Positions 19,244 through 27,970 of a stretch of DNA of 64,000 bases are shown here, one piece after another (the stretch's first letter is position 1; every line of letters begins with the position of its first letter). Below the pieces are notes generated by a model, which worked only from the letters and a program-made list of their open reading frames with translations, was not told where the DNA came from and ran no database searches. A program made the translations under genes and the position numbers. Source of the stretch: JABFXX01 sp036489755. GTDB lineage: Bacteria > Myxococcota_A > Polyangia > Haliangiales > Haliangiaceae. The DNA is taken from contig DASXFD010000057.1 in NCBI GenBank assembly GCA_036489755.1, positions 62,001 through 126,000 on the forward strand, read 5' to 3'.

Positions 19244-21376
19244 TCAGATCACGTAGTTGTGAACTTCTTCGGGCGGCGGGTTCGCGTCGAGCGCCTCGCG
19301 ACGCGACAGGCGAATCTTGCCGTCGCGATCGACCTTGATGCACTTCACGATGACCTCGTCGCCCTCCGACAGCACGTCCTCGACGGCGCGGATGCGCTCC
19401 TTCGCGACCTCGGAGATGTGGAGCAAGCCGTCGGTACCCGGCAGGATCTCGACGAACGCGCCGATCTCGACGATCTTCTTCACGATGCCGTTGTAGAAGA
19501 GGCCGACCTCGGGCTCCATCGTGAGCCCCGAGATCAGGGCCTGCGCCTGCTCGATGCTCTTGTTGTCGCTCGATGCGATCGACACGGTGCCGTTGTCGTT
19601 GATGTCGATCTGCGCGCCGGTCTGCTCCTGGATCGCGCGGATCGTCTTGCCGCCCGGTCCGATGATGTCGCGGACCTTGTCGGGCTTGACCTGCACGGTC
19701 ACGATGCGCGGCGCGAACACGGAGACCTCGTCGCGGGCCGCCGAGATCGCGTTATCCATCTTCTCGATGATGTGGATGCGGCCGCGCTTGGCCTGCTCGA
19801 GCGCCTCTTCGAGGATCTTGCGGGTCAGGCCGTCGACCTTGATGTCCATCTGCAGCGCGCACACACCGCGGCGCGTGCCGGTGACCTTGAAGTCCATGTC
19901 GCCGAGGTGGTCTTCGTCGCCGAGGATGTCGGACAGGATGACGTAGTCGTCACCTTCCTTCATGAGGCCCATCGCGATGCCCGCGACCGGCGCCTTCGTC
20001 GGCACGCCGGCGTCCATGAGCGCCAAGCTGCCGCCGCAGACGGATGCCATCGAGCTCGAGCCGTTCGACTCGAGGATGTCCGACACCACGCGGATCGTGT
20101 ACGGGAAGTCCTCGTAGATCGGCACGACCGACTCGACCGAGCGCTCGGCCAAGAAGCCGTGACCGACCTCGCGGCGCGACTGGCCGCGCAGCGGCTTGAC
20201 CTCGCCCGTCGAGAACGGGGGGAAGTTGTAGTCCATGTAGAACGTGCGCTTCTTGTCGCCGAGCAGCGTGTCGAGCTTCTTCTCGTCGTACTTGGTGCCG
20301 AGCGTCACCGCGACGAGCGCCTGGGTCTCGCCGCGCGTGAACAGCGCCGAGCCGTGCGCGCGTGGCAGCACGCCGGTCTCGATCGTGATCTGGCGGATCT
20401 CGTCGGGGTTGCGGCCGTCGATGCGCTTGCGCGTCGACAGCGTGTGGCCGCGCGCCCACTTCTTGTGGAGCTTGCCGAACGCGGCCTCGAACGCCTTGGT
20501 GTCGCTGACGACGCCGGCCGCGAGCTTGCCCTCGGCGACGAGCGCCGTGAGCGTCTCGGTCTTGAGGTTCGCGGTCTCGCCGTAGCGCTTCTTCTTGTCC
20601 TTGATCTGGAGCGCCGCGCCGAGCTTGTCCCACGCGAGGTCTTTGACGCGTGCGGCGAGCCCTTCATCGGGAACCGGCGGCGTGAACGAGCGCTTCTCTT
20701 TGCCGTTCGCGGCGCGCAGGCGCTCCTGCAGATCGATCAGCGGCTGGACGGCCTGGTGCGCGAACAGGAGCGCGTCGATCACGACGTCTTCCTGCAGCTC
20801 GTGCATTTCGCCTTCGACCATCATGATCGCGTCGCGGCTCGCGGCGACCACGATGTCCATCTCGGACTTCTCGCGCTCGGCGAACGTCGGGTTCACGATG
20901 AACTGGCCGTCGATGCGGCCGACGCGCACGCCGGCGATCGGGCCGGCCCACACGAGGTCCGACACGTGCAGCGCCGCCGACGCGCCGGTCATCGCGAGCA
21001 CGTCGGTCGCGTTCTCTTTGTCGAACGACACGACGTTCGCGATGATCTGCGTGTCGATGAACCAGCCCTTCGGGAACAGCGGGCGAACCGGCCGGTCCAT
21101 CAGGCGACAGATCAAAATTTCCGCGTTGGTCGTGCGACCTTCGCGGCGGAAGAAGCTGCCCGGGATTTTGCCCGACGAATAGAACTTCTCCTGGTACTCG
21201 CAGGTCAGCGGCATGAAGTCGATGTCGCGTGGCTGCGCGGAACCTGCCGCGGTGACCAGCACCATCGAATCGCCGCAGCGCACGACAACGGCGCCGCCGG
21301 CTTGCTTCGCCCACTTCCCTGTCTCGACGATGATCTCTTTGCCGCCGACAATGGCGGACTCACGAACGTAAGGCAT
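19244..21376 (-). CDS. pnp: Polyribonucleotide nucleotidyltransferase (PNPase)
   Basis: 3'-5' phosphorolytic exoribonuclease and degradosome component. 710 aa. Two RNase PH-type domains (the second begins near residue 320, ITIETGVLPRAHGSALFTRG) flank a helical domain, followed by a KH domain (DIIGPGGKTIRAIQEQTG, ~563-580) and an S1 domain (GLFYNGIVKKIVEIGAFVEI, ~625-644). It normally follows rpsO directly; here about 3.2 kb separates them. A hairpin at 21447-21468 in its upstream region could be the processing or autoregulation structure known for pnp leaders. Confidence 0.97.
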   Translation of the reverse strand: MPYVRESAIVGGKEIIVETGKWAKQAGGAVVVRCGDSMVLVTAAGSAQPRDIDFMPLTCEYQEKFYSSGKIPGSFFRREGRTTNAEILICRLMDRPVRPLFPKGWFIDTQIIANVVSFDKENATDVLAMTGASAALHVSDLVWAGPIAGVRVGRIDGQFIVNPTFAEREKSEMDIVVAASRDAIMMVEGEMHELQEDVVIDALLFAHQAVQPLIDLQERLRAANGKEKRSFTPPVPDEGLAARVKDLAWDKLGAALQIKDKKKRYGETANLKTETLTALVAEGKLAAGVVSDTKAFEAAFGKLHKKWARGHTLSTRKRIDGRNPDEIRQITIETGVLPRAHGSALFTRGETQALVAVTLGTKYDEKKLDTLLGDKKRTFYMDYNFPPFSTGEVKPLRGQSRREVGHGFLAERSVESVVPIYEDFPYTIRVVSDILESNGSSSMASVCGGSLALMDAGVPTKAPVAGIAMGLMKEGDDYVILSDILGDEDHLGDMDFKVTGTRRGVCALQMDIKVDGLTRKILEEALEQAKRGRIHIIEKMDNAISAARDEVSVFAPRIVTVQVKPDKVRDIIGPGGKTIRAIQEQTGAQIDINDNGTVSIASSDNKSIEQAQALISGLTMEPEVGLFYNGIVKKIVEIGAFVEILPGTDGLLHISEVAKERIRAVEDVLSEGDEVIVKCIKVDRDGKIRLSRREALDANPPPEEVHNYVI

Positions 21377-21692
21377 GACGTATCTCGCTTTCGCAAAGTC
21401 ACGTCGCCGGCCCCGTCGACCGGCCTGCCTGAACCCTCAGTCCAACCTCTCGAACATGTGCTCGAGAGCCTCGACGGAACGATCAAACCGACACGATCTC
21501 TTGGATGCGAACGACGCTACGTGGTTGGTATGGCGGGCGTTATGGCACAGGCGCTCCCGAAAGCCAACACCGCAGGTCTGCGACGTCCCGCGGCGTCCGT
21601 GCGACGGTCGCGGATGCGAATTCACCTCGCGCAACGTGCCGAGCTCGTTTGTCGATCACTTGGCATCGCGCGTGTAGTACGCCACCGGCTGT
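21377..21692. other. 316-bp gap upstream of pnp with one hairpin, no gene seen
   Basis: No credible reading frame on either strand. CTCTCGA (21447-21453) and TCGAGAG (21462-21468) form a 7-bp stem with an 8-nt loop, about 70 bases before the pnp start. The right part is lower in G+C than the core genes and may belong to the inserted cassette that separates rpsO from pnp. A pnp promoter should lie here, but I see no clear -35/-10 pair. Confidence 0.5.
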
Positions 21693-22085
21693 ATGGGTCA
21701 GCTTTACTCGATCGCGAATCGCGGCATGAGCATCTTCGAGCGTCCAATCCAATCCTTGATCGGAGGGCTCGAGATCGATCTCGTCAGCGCACCGATCGAG
21801 CCGGGCACGCACCGGCTCGAGCTCGAGGCGACGGTGGGTGGCATCGAGATCTACCTGCCGAAGTACGTCAAGTACACGATCGAGGGCGGCAGCTTGATCG
21901 GCGGCGAGGACATCTACGACGGCTTCCCCTGGCACTCGCGCGCGTTCCGCAAGCTCGCAAAGCTCGTCGGCATGCGCAGCAAGATTCCGGATCACGCGGT
22001 CGACAACCCGACGCCGGATCAACCGATCACGCTCAAGCTCGTCATCGAGGGCGGCATCGGCGGGCTCGAGATCTATCGGCTGTAG
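21693..22085 (+). CDS. LiaF-C-terminal-like beta-solenoid protein
   Basis: 130 aa. Short repeated strands of the form GG(L/I)EI(D/Y)L occur at the N-terminus (SLIGGLEIDL), middle (TVGGIEIYLPKYV) and C-terminus (GIGGLEIYRL). This resembles the C-terminal domain of LiaF/YvqF-type cell-envelope stress proteins, but without membrane helices. Role unknown. ATG 21693 or ATG 21726 could be the start; neither has a ribosome site. It is the only plus-strand gene between pnp and rimP and is tail-to-tail with the lipoprotein gene at 22086. Confidence 0.65.
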   Translation: MGQLYSIANRGMSIFERPIQSLIGGLEIDLVSAPIEPGTHRLELEATVGGIEIYLPKYVKYTIEGGSLIGGEDIYDGFPWHSRAFRKLAKLVGMRSKIPDHAVDNPTPDQPITLKLVIEGGIGGLEIYRL

Positions 22086-23096
22086 CTAACGCCGAGCCAA
22101 CTGGGCAGCTTCTGATCGAATTTCTCGATCCGGATCGACTCGAGCAACGTTCTCGATCCATACGTCGAACCCTTGCGGTCGTCGGCTGATAGAGGCGAAT
22201 ACGCGGTCGAATAGCTCGCGTCGTACGAAGGTTGGTAGTTGTTCGAAGTGGGCGAGGAGATCTTGGCCGAGCGATCCCGTCGCTAATGCCTGTCGCATGT
22301 CGCGCTCGCAATCCCAGTCGCGGAGCGGCACGGGCTCGGGATGACCGGGCTTGTACGCAAGCAGACTCAGCCAATCGATCGCCTGAACCACGTGGTCTTC
22401 GATCCCCTTCTCCTCAGCCGCGTCCGGCGGGGACCTTCCGTCGTTCCAGGGCGAGCCGGCGGCCAGAAACAGGACCAGTCGATCAAATGCCGCAGGTGTG
22501 CTCGGCGCGATCATCTCGTCAATCGCTTCGGCGCGCGGCCCGATCGCTGCTCGTGCTTTCGCGTCACGCTCGAGCATCGCGAGCGCAGCGCGCGAACGAC
22601 TCGCTTGACCCGACGCCTCGTCGCGCGCGGCCGTATGCTCGAGGGTTTCACGAAACGTCGCGTCAGGAAACCCGCGCAACAAGTCGGCGGCAATATCTGC
22701 GCGGGACGGACGCTCGCCCGTGCAGTCCGCGCGATCATCCGCGAGCATTCGGATCAACGCGTCTCTCGCATCCGGCTGCGCAAAACGGCTTGCGGTATGC
22801 GCGATCACCGCGGGCGCTCGCAGATGCGGTCTGGGCCGCGGATCGCGCAGCTGCTCGAGGGCGTAACAGCGCAGGTCGTGCAACCACGAAGCGTCGCTGC
22901 CAATCTGATCGTCGCCGGCAACGATCACCAACTCGGCGAGGTCATCAGGCTGGCAGCTCAAGGCGATTCGACTTACTTCCGCGCACCCAGCACGCAGGAG
23001 TTGAGTTCCGACGATAGCCTCCACCTGCGGAGACGCGTTGTTCGCAGGCCCCGTGCCGCACGCCAGCAGGATCGAAACGCACAAGGCGCGGGTCAT
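22086..23096 (-). CDS. Putative lipoprotein paired with the upstream cassette gene
   Basis: 336 aa. A short signal with lipobox LLAC (C13 in ILLACGTG) predicts a lipid-anchored envelope protein. The body is helical and rich in Arg, Asp and Ala, with no named domain. ATG 23096 overlaps the TGA of the 476-codon gene upstream (ATGA), the layout typical of obligate pairs such as toxin and immunity genes. Lipoprotein immunity proteins are known for envelope-acting toxins; the pairing here is inference. G+C is lower than in flanking core genes. Confidence 0.7.
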   Translation of the reverse strand: MTRALCVSILLACGTGPANNASPQVEAIVGTQLLRAGCAEVSRIALSCQPDDLAELVIVAGDDQIGSDASWLHDLRCYALEQLRDPRPRPHLRAPAVIAHTASRFAQPDARDALIRMLADDRADCTGERPSRADIAADLLRGFPDATFRETLEHTAARDEASGQASRSRAALAMLERDAKARAAIGPRAEAIDEMIAPSTPAAFDRLVLFLAAGSPWNDGRSPPDAAEEKGIEDHVVQAIDWLSLLAYKPGHPEPVPLRDWDCERDMRQALATGSLGQDLLAHFEQLPTFVRRELFDRVFASISRRPQGFDVWIENVARVDPDREIRSEAAQLARR

Positions 23097-24523
23097 GGCT
23101 TGCGACTGAGGTCCCGATGGGACTCGGGCTCGTACGGCGAATAATTCCTAAGTACCGTCGCGTCGTACCAGAACTCTCGGACGAACACGCCTGCCCCGTC
23201 GTTTCCTAGCATCGCGGTGCAGGTTAAATCAAACCGACGATTGAAGCCGATACCATTACCGTTGTCGGGAGCGAGCCCGACATCGTTCTTAGCGAACTCC
23301 GACGCTGTCTGCTTCCAGTTTGCGCTGTGATGAAACCACGCGACGTGTGGAGAATCGATGCTCTTACCGAGCGTGTCGACGACGCGGTTCGCGACTTCAG
23401 ACGCGTCGGCACCAGACGCCCGCGCATCACGCTCGATCTGCTTTCGTCGGGCGTCTAGCTCATCGACTGCCGCGTCGATTTCATCAGGTGCGATGCCAAG
23501 TCGAGCCCATTCATGCCGGCATTGGTGAATGAACAAGTCTGGGACCGCTAGCGTTGGGACCTTGCCGGATTCCGCGAGCTCGTGTCGTGCCTTGTTCCAA
23601 GCCGTCGCGTTGGTGTCGCTGCCTGCTGTCGTCGACGTAGCCGCGCGCTCCTTCAACCAGACAGACAGGAGCTCGTCGACCATTTCGCGATCGCCAGGGT
23701 CTTTCTTCTTCGGCACGCGTTCGTTCTGCACGTTCGCCCACGCAAGCCACCTGTCGAGCTCGCCTGCCGAGCTCGCTTGGGCGATCCGCAGCGAGGCGCC
23801 CGACTCCGAATCGTGGATACCGCCCTCTGCGCGCTGGCGCACCATCGCGAGCTCACCACCCTTCGCGTTGCTCTCCTTGGCCACGTGCTCGGTGGCTTCG
23901 AGTGCCGCCTCCTCGCCGTTGCCTTCGGGTGCGCCGCCGAGCTTTTCGACAAAGTACTCGGTGAATTCTTCGATCCCCTTCTCGACTGCGAGACTGACAC
24001 CCGGCACTTCGGTCTCGACCTCGAGGACCTTCGAGACTCCGACCGCTGTCGCTTTCGTCGCGATCCGACGGAACAGACTGGGGTCATCGACACGAACGTC
24101 GCCTCCCGTCTTGCCGAGAAACGCCTCCCAATTGTTTCGTGCCCAGTCGGCGTACGAGCCTTCGAACTGGGTCGCGCGCTGCGCCCAGTTTCGCACCGCG
24201 CGGTCCGCGGCTACGCGTTTCTCGTGAAGCGGGTCGTTATGCCGTGCACCTTCGACCGCGTCCCGCTCCTGTTCTTGTTCAGCAATTCGTTCGTCGGTCG
24301 CGGTCTGACTGCTAACACCTTCGGCCACGACTTCCAGGGTTGCCGTCGGACCTTGACCACGATCGGTCCCCAGCTGGAATGCCTGAGTTTCTTTCCCGGC
24401 ACGAGACGGCTGAAATTGAACGCCGATCTGCTGTGTCTGGCCTGGCTCCAGCACGACGGTGCTCGACTGAGTGAGCTTGATGTCATCAAAGGGATCCCCG
24501 CCCAACCGCTCTGCGGCGTCCAA
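23093..24523 (-). CDS. N-terminally truncated Ig-like/unknown protein of the rpsO-pnp cassette
   Basis: Up to 476 codons from TTG 24523. The reading frame is open further upstream, through GNRWVSVSNPDSKPHTL and on into rpsO, and joins the rest as one immunoglobulin-like (HYDIN/choice-of-anchor type) domain (LEPGQTQQIGVQFQPSRAG). The gene therefore seems to have lost its 5' part exactly at the rpsO stop codon. The middle is charged and helical; the C-terminus (ending ESHRDLSRKP) contains FIHQCRHEW and WFHHSANWK, unassigned. It may be a pseudogene, or be translated by read-on from rpsO with a non-native start. It overlaps the lipoprotein gene by ATGA. Toxin-like role is inference only. Confidence 0.55.
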   Translation of the reverse strand: MDAAERLGGDPFDDIKLTQSSTVVLEPGQTQQIGVQFQPSRAGKETQAFQLGTDRGQGPTATLEVVAEGVSSQTATDERIAEQEQERDAVEGARHNDPLHEKRVAADRAVRNWAQRATQFEGSYADWARNNWEAFLGKTGGDVRVDDPSLFRRIATKATAVGVSKVLEVETEVPGVSLAVEKGIEEFTEYFVEKLGGAPEGNGEEAALEATEHVAKESNAKGGELAMVRQRAEGGIHDSESGASLRIAQASSAGELDRWLAWANVQNERVPKKKDPGDREMVDELLSVWLKERAATSTTAGSDTNATAWNKARHELAESGKVPTLAVPDLFIHQCRHEWARLGIAPDEIDAAVDELDARRKQIERDARASGADASEVANRVVDTLGKSIDSPHVAWFHHSANWKQTASEFAKNDVGLAPDNGNGIGFNRRFDLTCTAMLGNDGAGVFVREFWYDATVLRNYSPYEPESHRDLSRKP

Positions 24524-24603
24524 CGTGTGCGGCTTACTGTCTGGGTTCGATACGGAGACCCATCTGTTACCGATACTACCGCGAGACCGAGGGCAAGCTT
24601 CCT

Positions 24604-24873
24604 CTAGCGGCGCAGGCCGACCGTGTCGATCAGCTTCTTGTAGCGGTCGAGGTTCTTGCGCTTCAGGTAGTCGAGCAGCGCGCGGCGCTGGCCGACCATC
24701 TTCAAGAGACCACGACGGCTGTGGTGGTCCTTGTGGTTGTTCTTGAGGTGCTCGGTGAGGTGCGCGATGCGCTCGGAGAGCAGCGCGACCTGAACTTCGG
24801 GCGACCCGGTATCGGTGTCGTGCTGGCGGAACTTACCGATGGTCTCTTGCTTGCGAACGGTCGAAACGGACAT
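24604..24873 (-). CDS. rpsO: 30S ribosomal protein S15
   Basis: 89 aa, exact family length, starting MSVSTVRKQETIGKFRQH and containing the conserved DTGSPEVQ, LTEHLKNNHKDHHSRRGL and RRALLDYLK. It binds 16S rRNA helices 20-22 early in 30S assembly. ATG 24873 has GAGG five bases upstream. It follows truB as in most bacteria. Its stop codon TAG at 24606-24604 marks the sharp right edge of the inserted cassette. Confidence 0.97.
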   Translation of the reverse strand: MSVSTVRKQETIGKFRQHDTDTGSPEVQVALLSERIAHLTEHLKNNHKDHHSRRGLLKMVGQRRALLDYLKRKNLDRYKKLIDTVGLRR

Positions 24874-24956
24874 GACAACCTCAGTCGCCGACGGCCGCGT
24901 GCGCCATGCACGAATGCCGCGGTCGGCGCGGACTTTGCGCGAAGCCGGGCGCGGCG

Positions 24957-25814
24957 TCAACCCCCGGTGAAGACACGGTCGTAGACCACGCGGCCGGCCT
25001 CGTCGTGGCCGATCGCGAGTAAGCCTCGTGCCTCGTCAAACATCTGGAATTGCTGCCCCGCCGGCGCGCCGATGCGCTCGAGCGGGTGCTGGATGCCGTT
25101 GCGAATGGTCGCCACGAGCGCCTCGGGGATGGTGACGATCGGCAGATCGAGGACGTCGGCCATCGCGAGGATGCGGGTGGGATCGAGCGCGTCGAGCTGC
25201 TGCGCGGCGTCGATCGAGAACTTGCCGCTCTGCGTGCGCCGCAGCTGCGCGAGGTTTGCGCCGCAACCGAGATCCGAGCCGACGTCGGCGACGAGGCTTC
25301 GCACGTACGTGCCCTTGCTGCACGCGATCGACAGCGCCACGTGCGGTGGCTGGAACCGCACGAGCTCGAGGCGATCGATCCGGATCCGGCGCGGTTCGCG
25401 CTCGATCTCGATGCCGCGCCGCGCGTGCTTGTAGAGCGGCACGCCGCCGCGCTTGACCGCCGAGTACATCGGCGGAATTTGCTGCTGCTCGCCGCGGCGT
25501 CCCGCGAGCGCGCGCTCGATCGCGTCGGCGGTGACGTGATCGTACGGCCGCGTCTCGGTCACCGCGCCGGTGCGATCGAGCGTGTCGGTCGCGACGCCGA
25601 GCTCGGCGAGCGCCTCGTACGCTTTGTCGTCGGCGAGCAGGTACGGCGCGAGCTTCGTCGCCTCGCCGAGGCAGATCGCGAGCACGCCGGTCGCGATCGG
25701 ATCGAGCGTGCCGCCGTGGCCGGCACGCGAGGCGCCGAGCGCACGCTTCACGTGATCGACGGCCGCCGCCGACGACATGCCCGGCGGCTTATCGAGAACC
25801 AGGACGCCGTTCAC
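24957..25814 (-). CDS. truB: tRNA pseudouridine(55) synthase
   Basis: Makes pseudouridine 55 in the T-loop of tRNAs. 285 aa. Starts NGVLVLDKPPGMSSAAAV; the catalytic Asp lies in GHGGTLDPIATGVL and the later family motifs are AYEALAELGVATDTLD and GTYVRSLVADVG. The start is GTG 25814, overlapping the TGA of the diheme lipoprotein gene by four bases (GTGA), with no Shine-Dalgarno. It therefore relies on translational coupling to an unrelated gene. Confidence 0.95.
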   Translation of the reverse strand: MNGVLVLDKPPGMSSAAAVDHVKRALGASRAGHGGTLDPIATGVLAICLGEATKLAPYLLADDKAYEALAELGVATDTLDRTGAVTETRPYDHVTADAIERALAGRRGEQQQIPPMYSAVKRGGVPLYKHARRGIEIEREPRRIRIDRLELVRFQPPHVALSIACSKGTYVRSLVADVGSDLGCGANLAQLRRTQSGKFSIDAAQQLDALDPTRILAMADVLDLPIVTIPEALVATIRNGIQHPLERIGAPAGQQFQMFDEARGLLAIGHDEAGRVVYDRVFTGG

Positions 25815-26920
25815 GGCGGAATCGGGATGCTGGTGATCCAGTTGGTCAGCGTCATCTCGCCGACCGGATCGATCGTCTTGGTGCCGAGCTCCGGCATGTG
25901 CAGCGTCGTGTAGCCCTGCTCGCTCATCGTCGCTTCGAAGCGATCGATCATCACGGACAGCTCGGGGTGACCGGGATCGACGATGATGTTGTGGGTGTTC
26001 ACGACCATCGCCGTCGTCTGGCCCACCGCCGACAAATATGCCGGCGTCATCGCGGTGTCGCCGACGCTCGCGACCTCGAGCCGGAACGACATCTTCGTCT
26101 GCGACTGGTAGTACTGCGACAGCGGGTTGTGGCAGTGGCCGCAGTTCGCGTGCAGATAGCCGAGCGCGTCGAGGGTGACGCCGGTCGCTTGCATCGGAAA
26201 ATACGCCGCGTAATCCGATCCGGAATCCGAGCCCGAGCCCGAGCCCGAGCCATCCGATCCGACAGGCGCGACCGGCGGCGCGCTCAGCACGTCCATCGCG
26301 ACGAGCCCCGCGAGCGTGAGATCGCCCGGATTCTGCGCCGCCTCGTCGAGCTGCAGCGCGCCGAACCCGAGCACGCGCGTCGGCGCGAGGTTCTCGTGGC
26401 AGCTCGTGCATTCGACGTGCGATGGGATGTCGTGCATCGTGCCGTCGGCGTTCGACGCGCCGTTCGGAACGGCCATCGTGTCGTCCTCGGTCGCGTTCCA
26501 CTGATACCCGGCGTAGAACCAGTCGTTCACGGTGTCGCCGCTGCCGACGCGCTGCACGATGCGCGTCTCGACGCGCACGTTGTTGCCGCTGCCGTCGAGC
26601 GCGTCGAACTCCTTCCAGATCTTCGTGCCGACCGGAAACTGCCAGTGGTCCATGTCGGACGTGTCGATCTGCGTGCCGGCCGGCAGCGAGATCCAGCGCT
26701 GCTTGGTCGCGCCGTCGGCGTAGAGCGCCCACCGCGGCGTGTACGTCTGGATGCCTGGGGTGATCTGCGTGCATGCGCGATCGACGCACAGGCCAGTGTC
26801 GAACAGCGTCGACTCGAACGGCGCGTCGGGCGGCGGCGAATCGTGCGTGGTGGCGTCGACGGTACCGGCGTGGTGGCCGCCGCATGCGACGGCAAACGCG
26901 AGCACCGGAGCAAACCGCAT
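25811..26920 (-). CDS. Putative diheme c-type cytochrome lipoprotein
   Basis: 369 aa. Lipobox near AVAC (C13 in AFAVACGG), then two CxxCH heme-attachment motifs, CTSCH (~168-172) and CGHCH (~262-266), so probably an exported, lipid-anchored electron carrier or related SCO/cytochrome-like protein. Between them is a Gly/Ser/Asp linker encoded by four perfect CCGAGC hexamers (26227-26250). It lies between nrnA and truB, an unusual site for a redox gene. It begins 12 bases after the nrnA stop and its stop overlaps the truB start. Confidence 0.82.
   Translation of the reverse strand: MRFAPVLAFAVACGGHHAGTVDATTHDSPPPDAPFESTLFDTGLCVDRACTQITPGIQTYTPRWALYADGATKQRWISLPAGTQIDTSDMDHWQFPVGTKIWKEFDALDGSGNNVRVETRIVQRVGSGDTVNDWFYAGYQWNATEDDTMAVPNGASNADGTMHDIPSHVECTSCHENLAPTRVLGFGALQLDEAAQNPGDLTLAGLVAMDVLSAPPVAPVGSDGSGSGSGSDSGSDYAAYFPMQATGVTLDALGYLHANCGHCHNPLSQYYQSQTKMSFRLEVASVGDTAMTPAYLSAVGQTTAMVVNTHNIIVDPGHPELSVMIDRFEATMSEQGYTTLHMPELGTKTIDPVGEMTLTNWITSIPIPP
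26227..26250. repeat. Hexanucleotide tandem repeat (CCGAGC)x4
   Basis: Four perfect 6-bp copies encode the Gly-Ser linker of the diheme lipoprotein. Each unit change would add or remove two residues without shifting frame, so the linker can vary in length. Confidence 0.8.
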
Positions 26921-26926
26921 GGCGCG

Positions 26927-26935
26927 ATCGTATCA
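26927..26935 (-). promoter_or_regulatory. Extended -10-like TGATACGAT, 6 nt before ATG (predicted leaderless start)
   Basis: TGA TACGAT, six bases CGCGCC, ATG 26920. The TGA is at once the nrnA stop codon and the TGn of an extended -10. No Shine-Dalgarno. The lipoprotein gene at 29662 has the identical arrangement after infB. Confidence 0.5.
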
Positions 26936-27970
26936 ACGATCTTTGTCGGGCGGGGTGACGGCTTGCATGCGGCCGCTGGCGCGGATGAATGCCGCATCGA
27001 GCGCGCGCACGACTTTTTCCTTCGTGACCACGAGATCGGCGTCGATGTGACAGCCGCCGGCGCCGGGATGGCCACCGCCGCCGAGCGTCATGCACACCTT
27101 GCCGACGTCGAGCCGCTCGCTGCGCGACCGCATCGACACGCGCACGCCGCCGCCTTTGGCGGTCGTCAGCAGCACGCCGACCTGCACGCCGTCGGCGTTG
27201 CGCGCCCAGTTGACCATCCCTTCGATGTCTTCCCACGACGCGCGCGCGCCCTCGACCATGTCGGTCGTGACGCTCAGCACGCCGGCGCGGCCGCCGCAGT
27301 GGAGCTCGAGCGTCGACAGCACGGAGCCGAGCAGCCGCAGCTTGCCCGGGCTCGGCCGTTCCTCGAGGCTCGCCGCGATCGTCGCGGGGATCACGCCGTG
27401 CCGGATCAGCTCCGAGCCGACGTGCAGCGCCTCGGCGTTCGTGTTCGCGTGGCGAAATCCGCCGGTGTCGCTGATGATCGACACGTACAGCGGGATCGCG
27501 GCTTCGGGCGTGATCGGCCAGCCTTGGTGCTCGGCGATGCGATGCACGAGCACGCCGACCGCGGCCGCGCTCGCGTCCCACACGGCGATGTCGCCGAACG
27601 GCCGGCCGCTCGCGTGGTGATCGAGCGTGATCAACGTGCCGCAGACTTCCGGCGGCGGCAGCGTGTCGCCGAGCAGCGCGATGTCGGCGCAATCGACGAC
27701 GATCGTGCAGTCGAAGCGCTCGTCGAACGACATCGTGTGGACGACGTCGCTGACCAGCGGCAGCCACTTGTAGCGGCGCGCGATCGGATCGACCGAGTAG
27801 ATGACGGCTTCTTTACCGGCGGCGCGCAGCAGCGACGCGAGGCCCGTCATCGAGCCGGTGCCGTCGCCGTCGGGCCTGCGATGGCTCGTGAGCAGCACGC
27901 GCTTCGCCGCGCGCAGCACGTCGCACGCGCGGCCGAGCGCCTCGGCGACGAGCTCGGACGCTTCGCTCAC
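26933..27970 (-). CDS. nrnA: DHH/DHHA1 phosphoesterase, NrnA-type (oligoribonuclease / pAp phosphatase)
   Basis: 345 aa. Motifs of the DHH family in order: SHRRPDGDGTGSM (metal site I), VVDCADIALL (II), TLDHHASG (III, DHH), SDTGGFRHANT (IV) and the DHHA1 glycine motif LGGGGHPGAGG. NrnA enzymes degrade 2-4-nt RNAs and in some species dephosphorylate pAp. It is normally found between rbfA and truB, as here. GTG 27970 overlaps the rbfA TGA (GTGA) and has GGAG eight bases upstream. Confidence 0.93.
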   Translation of the reverse strand: MSEASELVAEALGRACDVLRAAKRVLLTSHRRPDGDGTGSMTGLASLLRAAGKEAVIYSVDPIARRYKWLPLVSDVVHTMSFDERFDCTIVVDCADIALLGDTLPPPEVCGTLITLDHHASGRPFGDIAVWDASAAAVGVLVHRIAEHQGWPITPEAAIPLYVSIISDTGGFRHANTNAEALHVGSELIRHGVIPATIAASLEERPSPGKLRLLGSVLSTLELHCGGRAGVLSVTTDMVEGARASWEDIEGMVNWARNADGVQVGVLLTTAKGGGVRVSMRSRSERLDVGKVCMTLGGGGHPGAGGCHIDADLVVTKEKVVRALDAAFIRASGRMQAVTPPDKDR

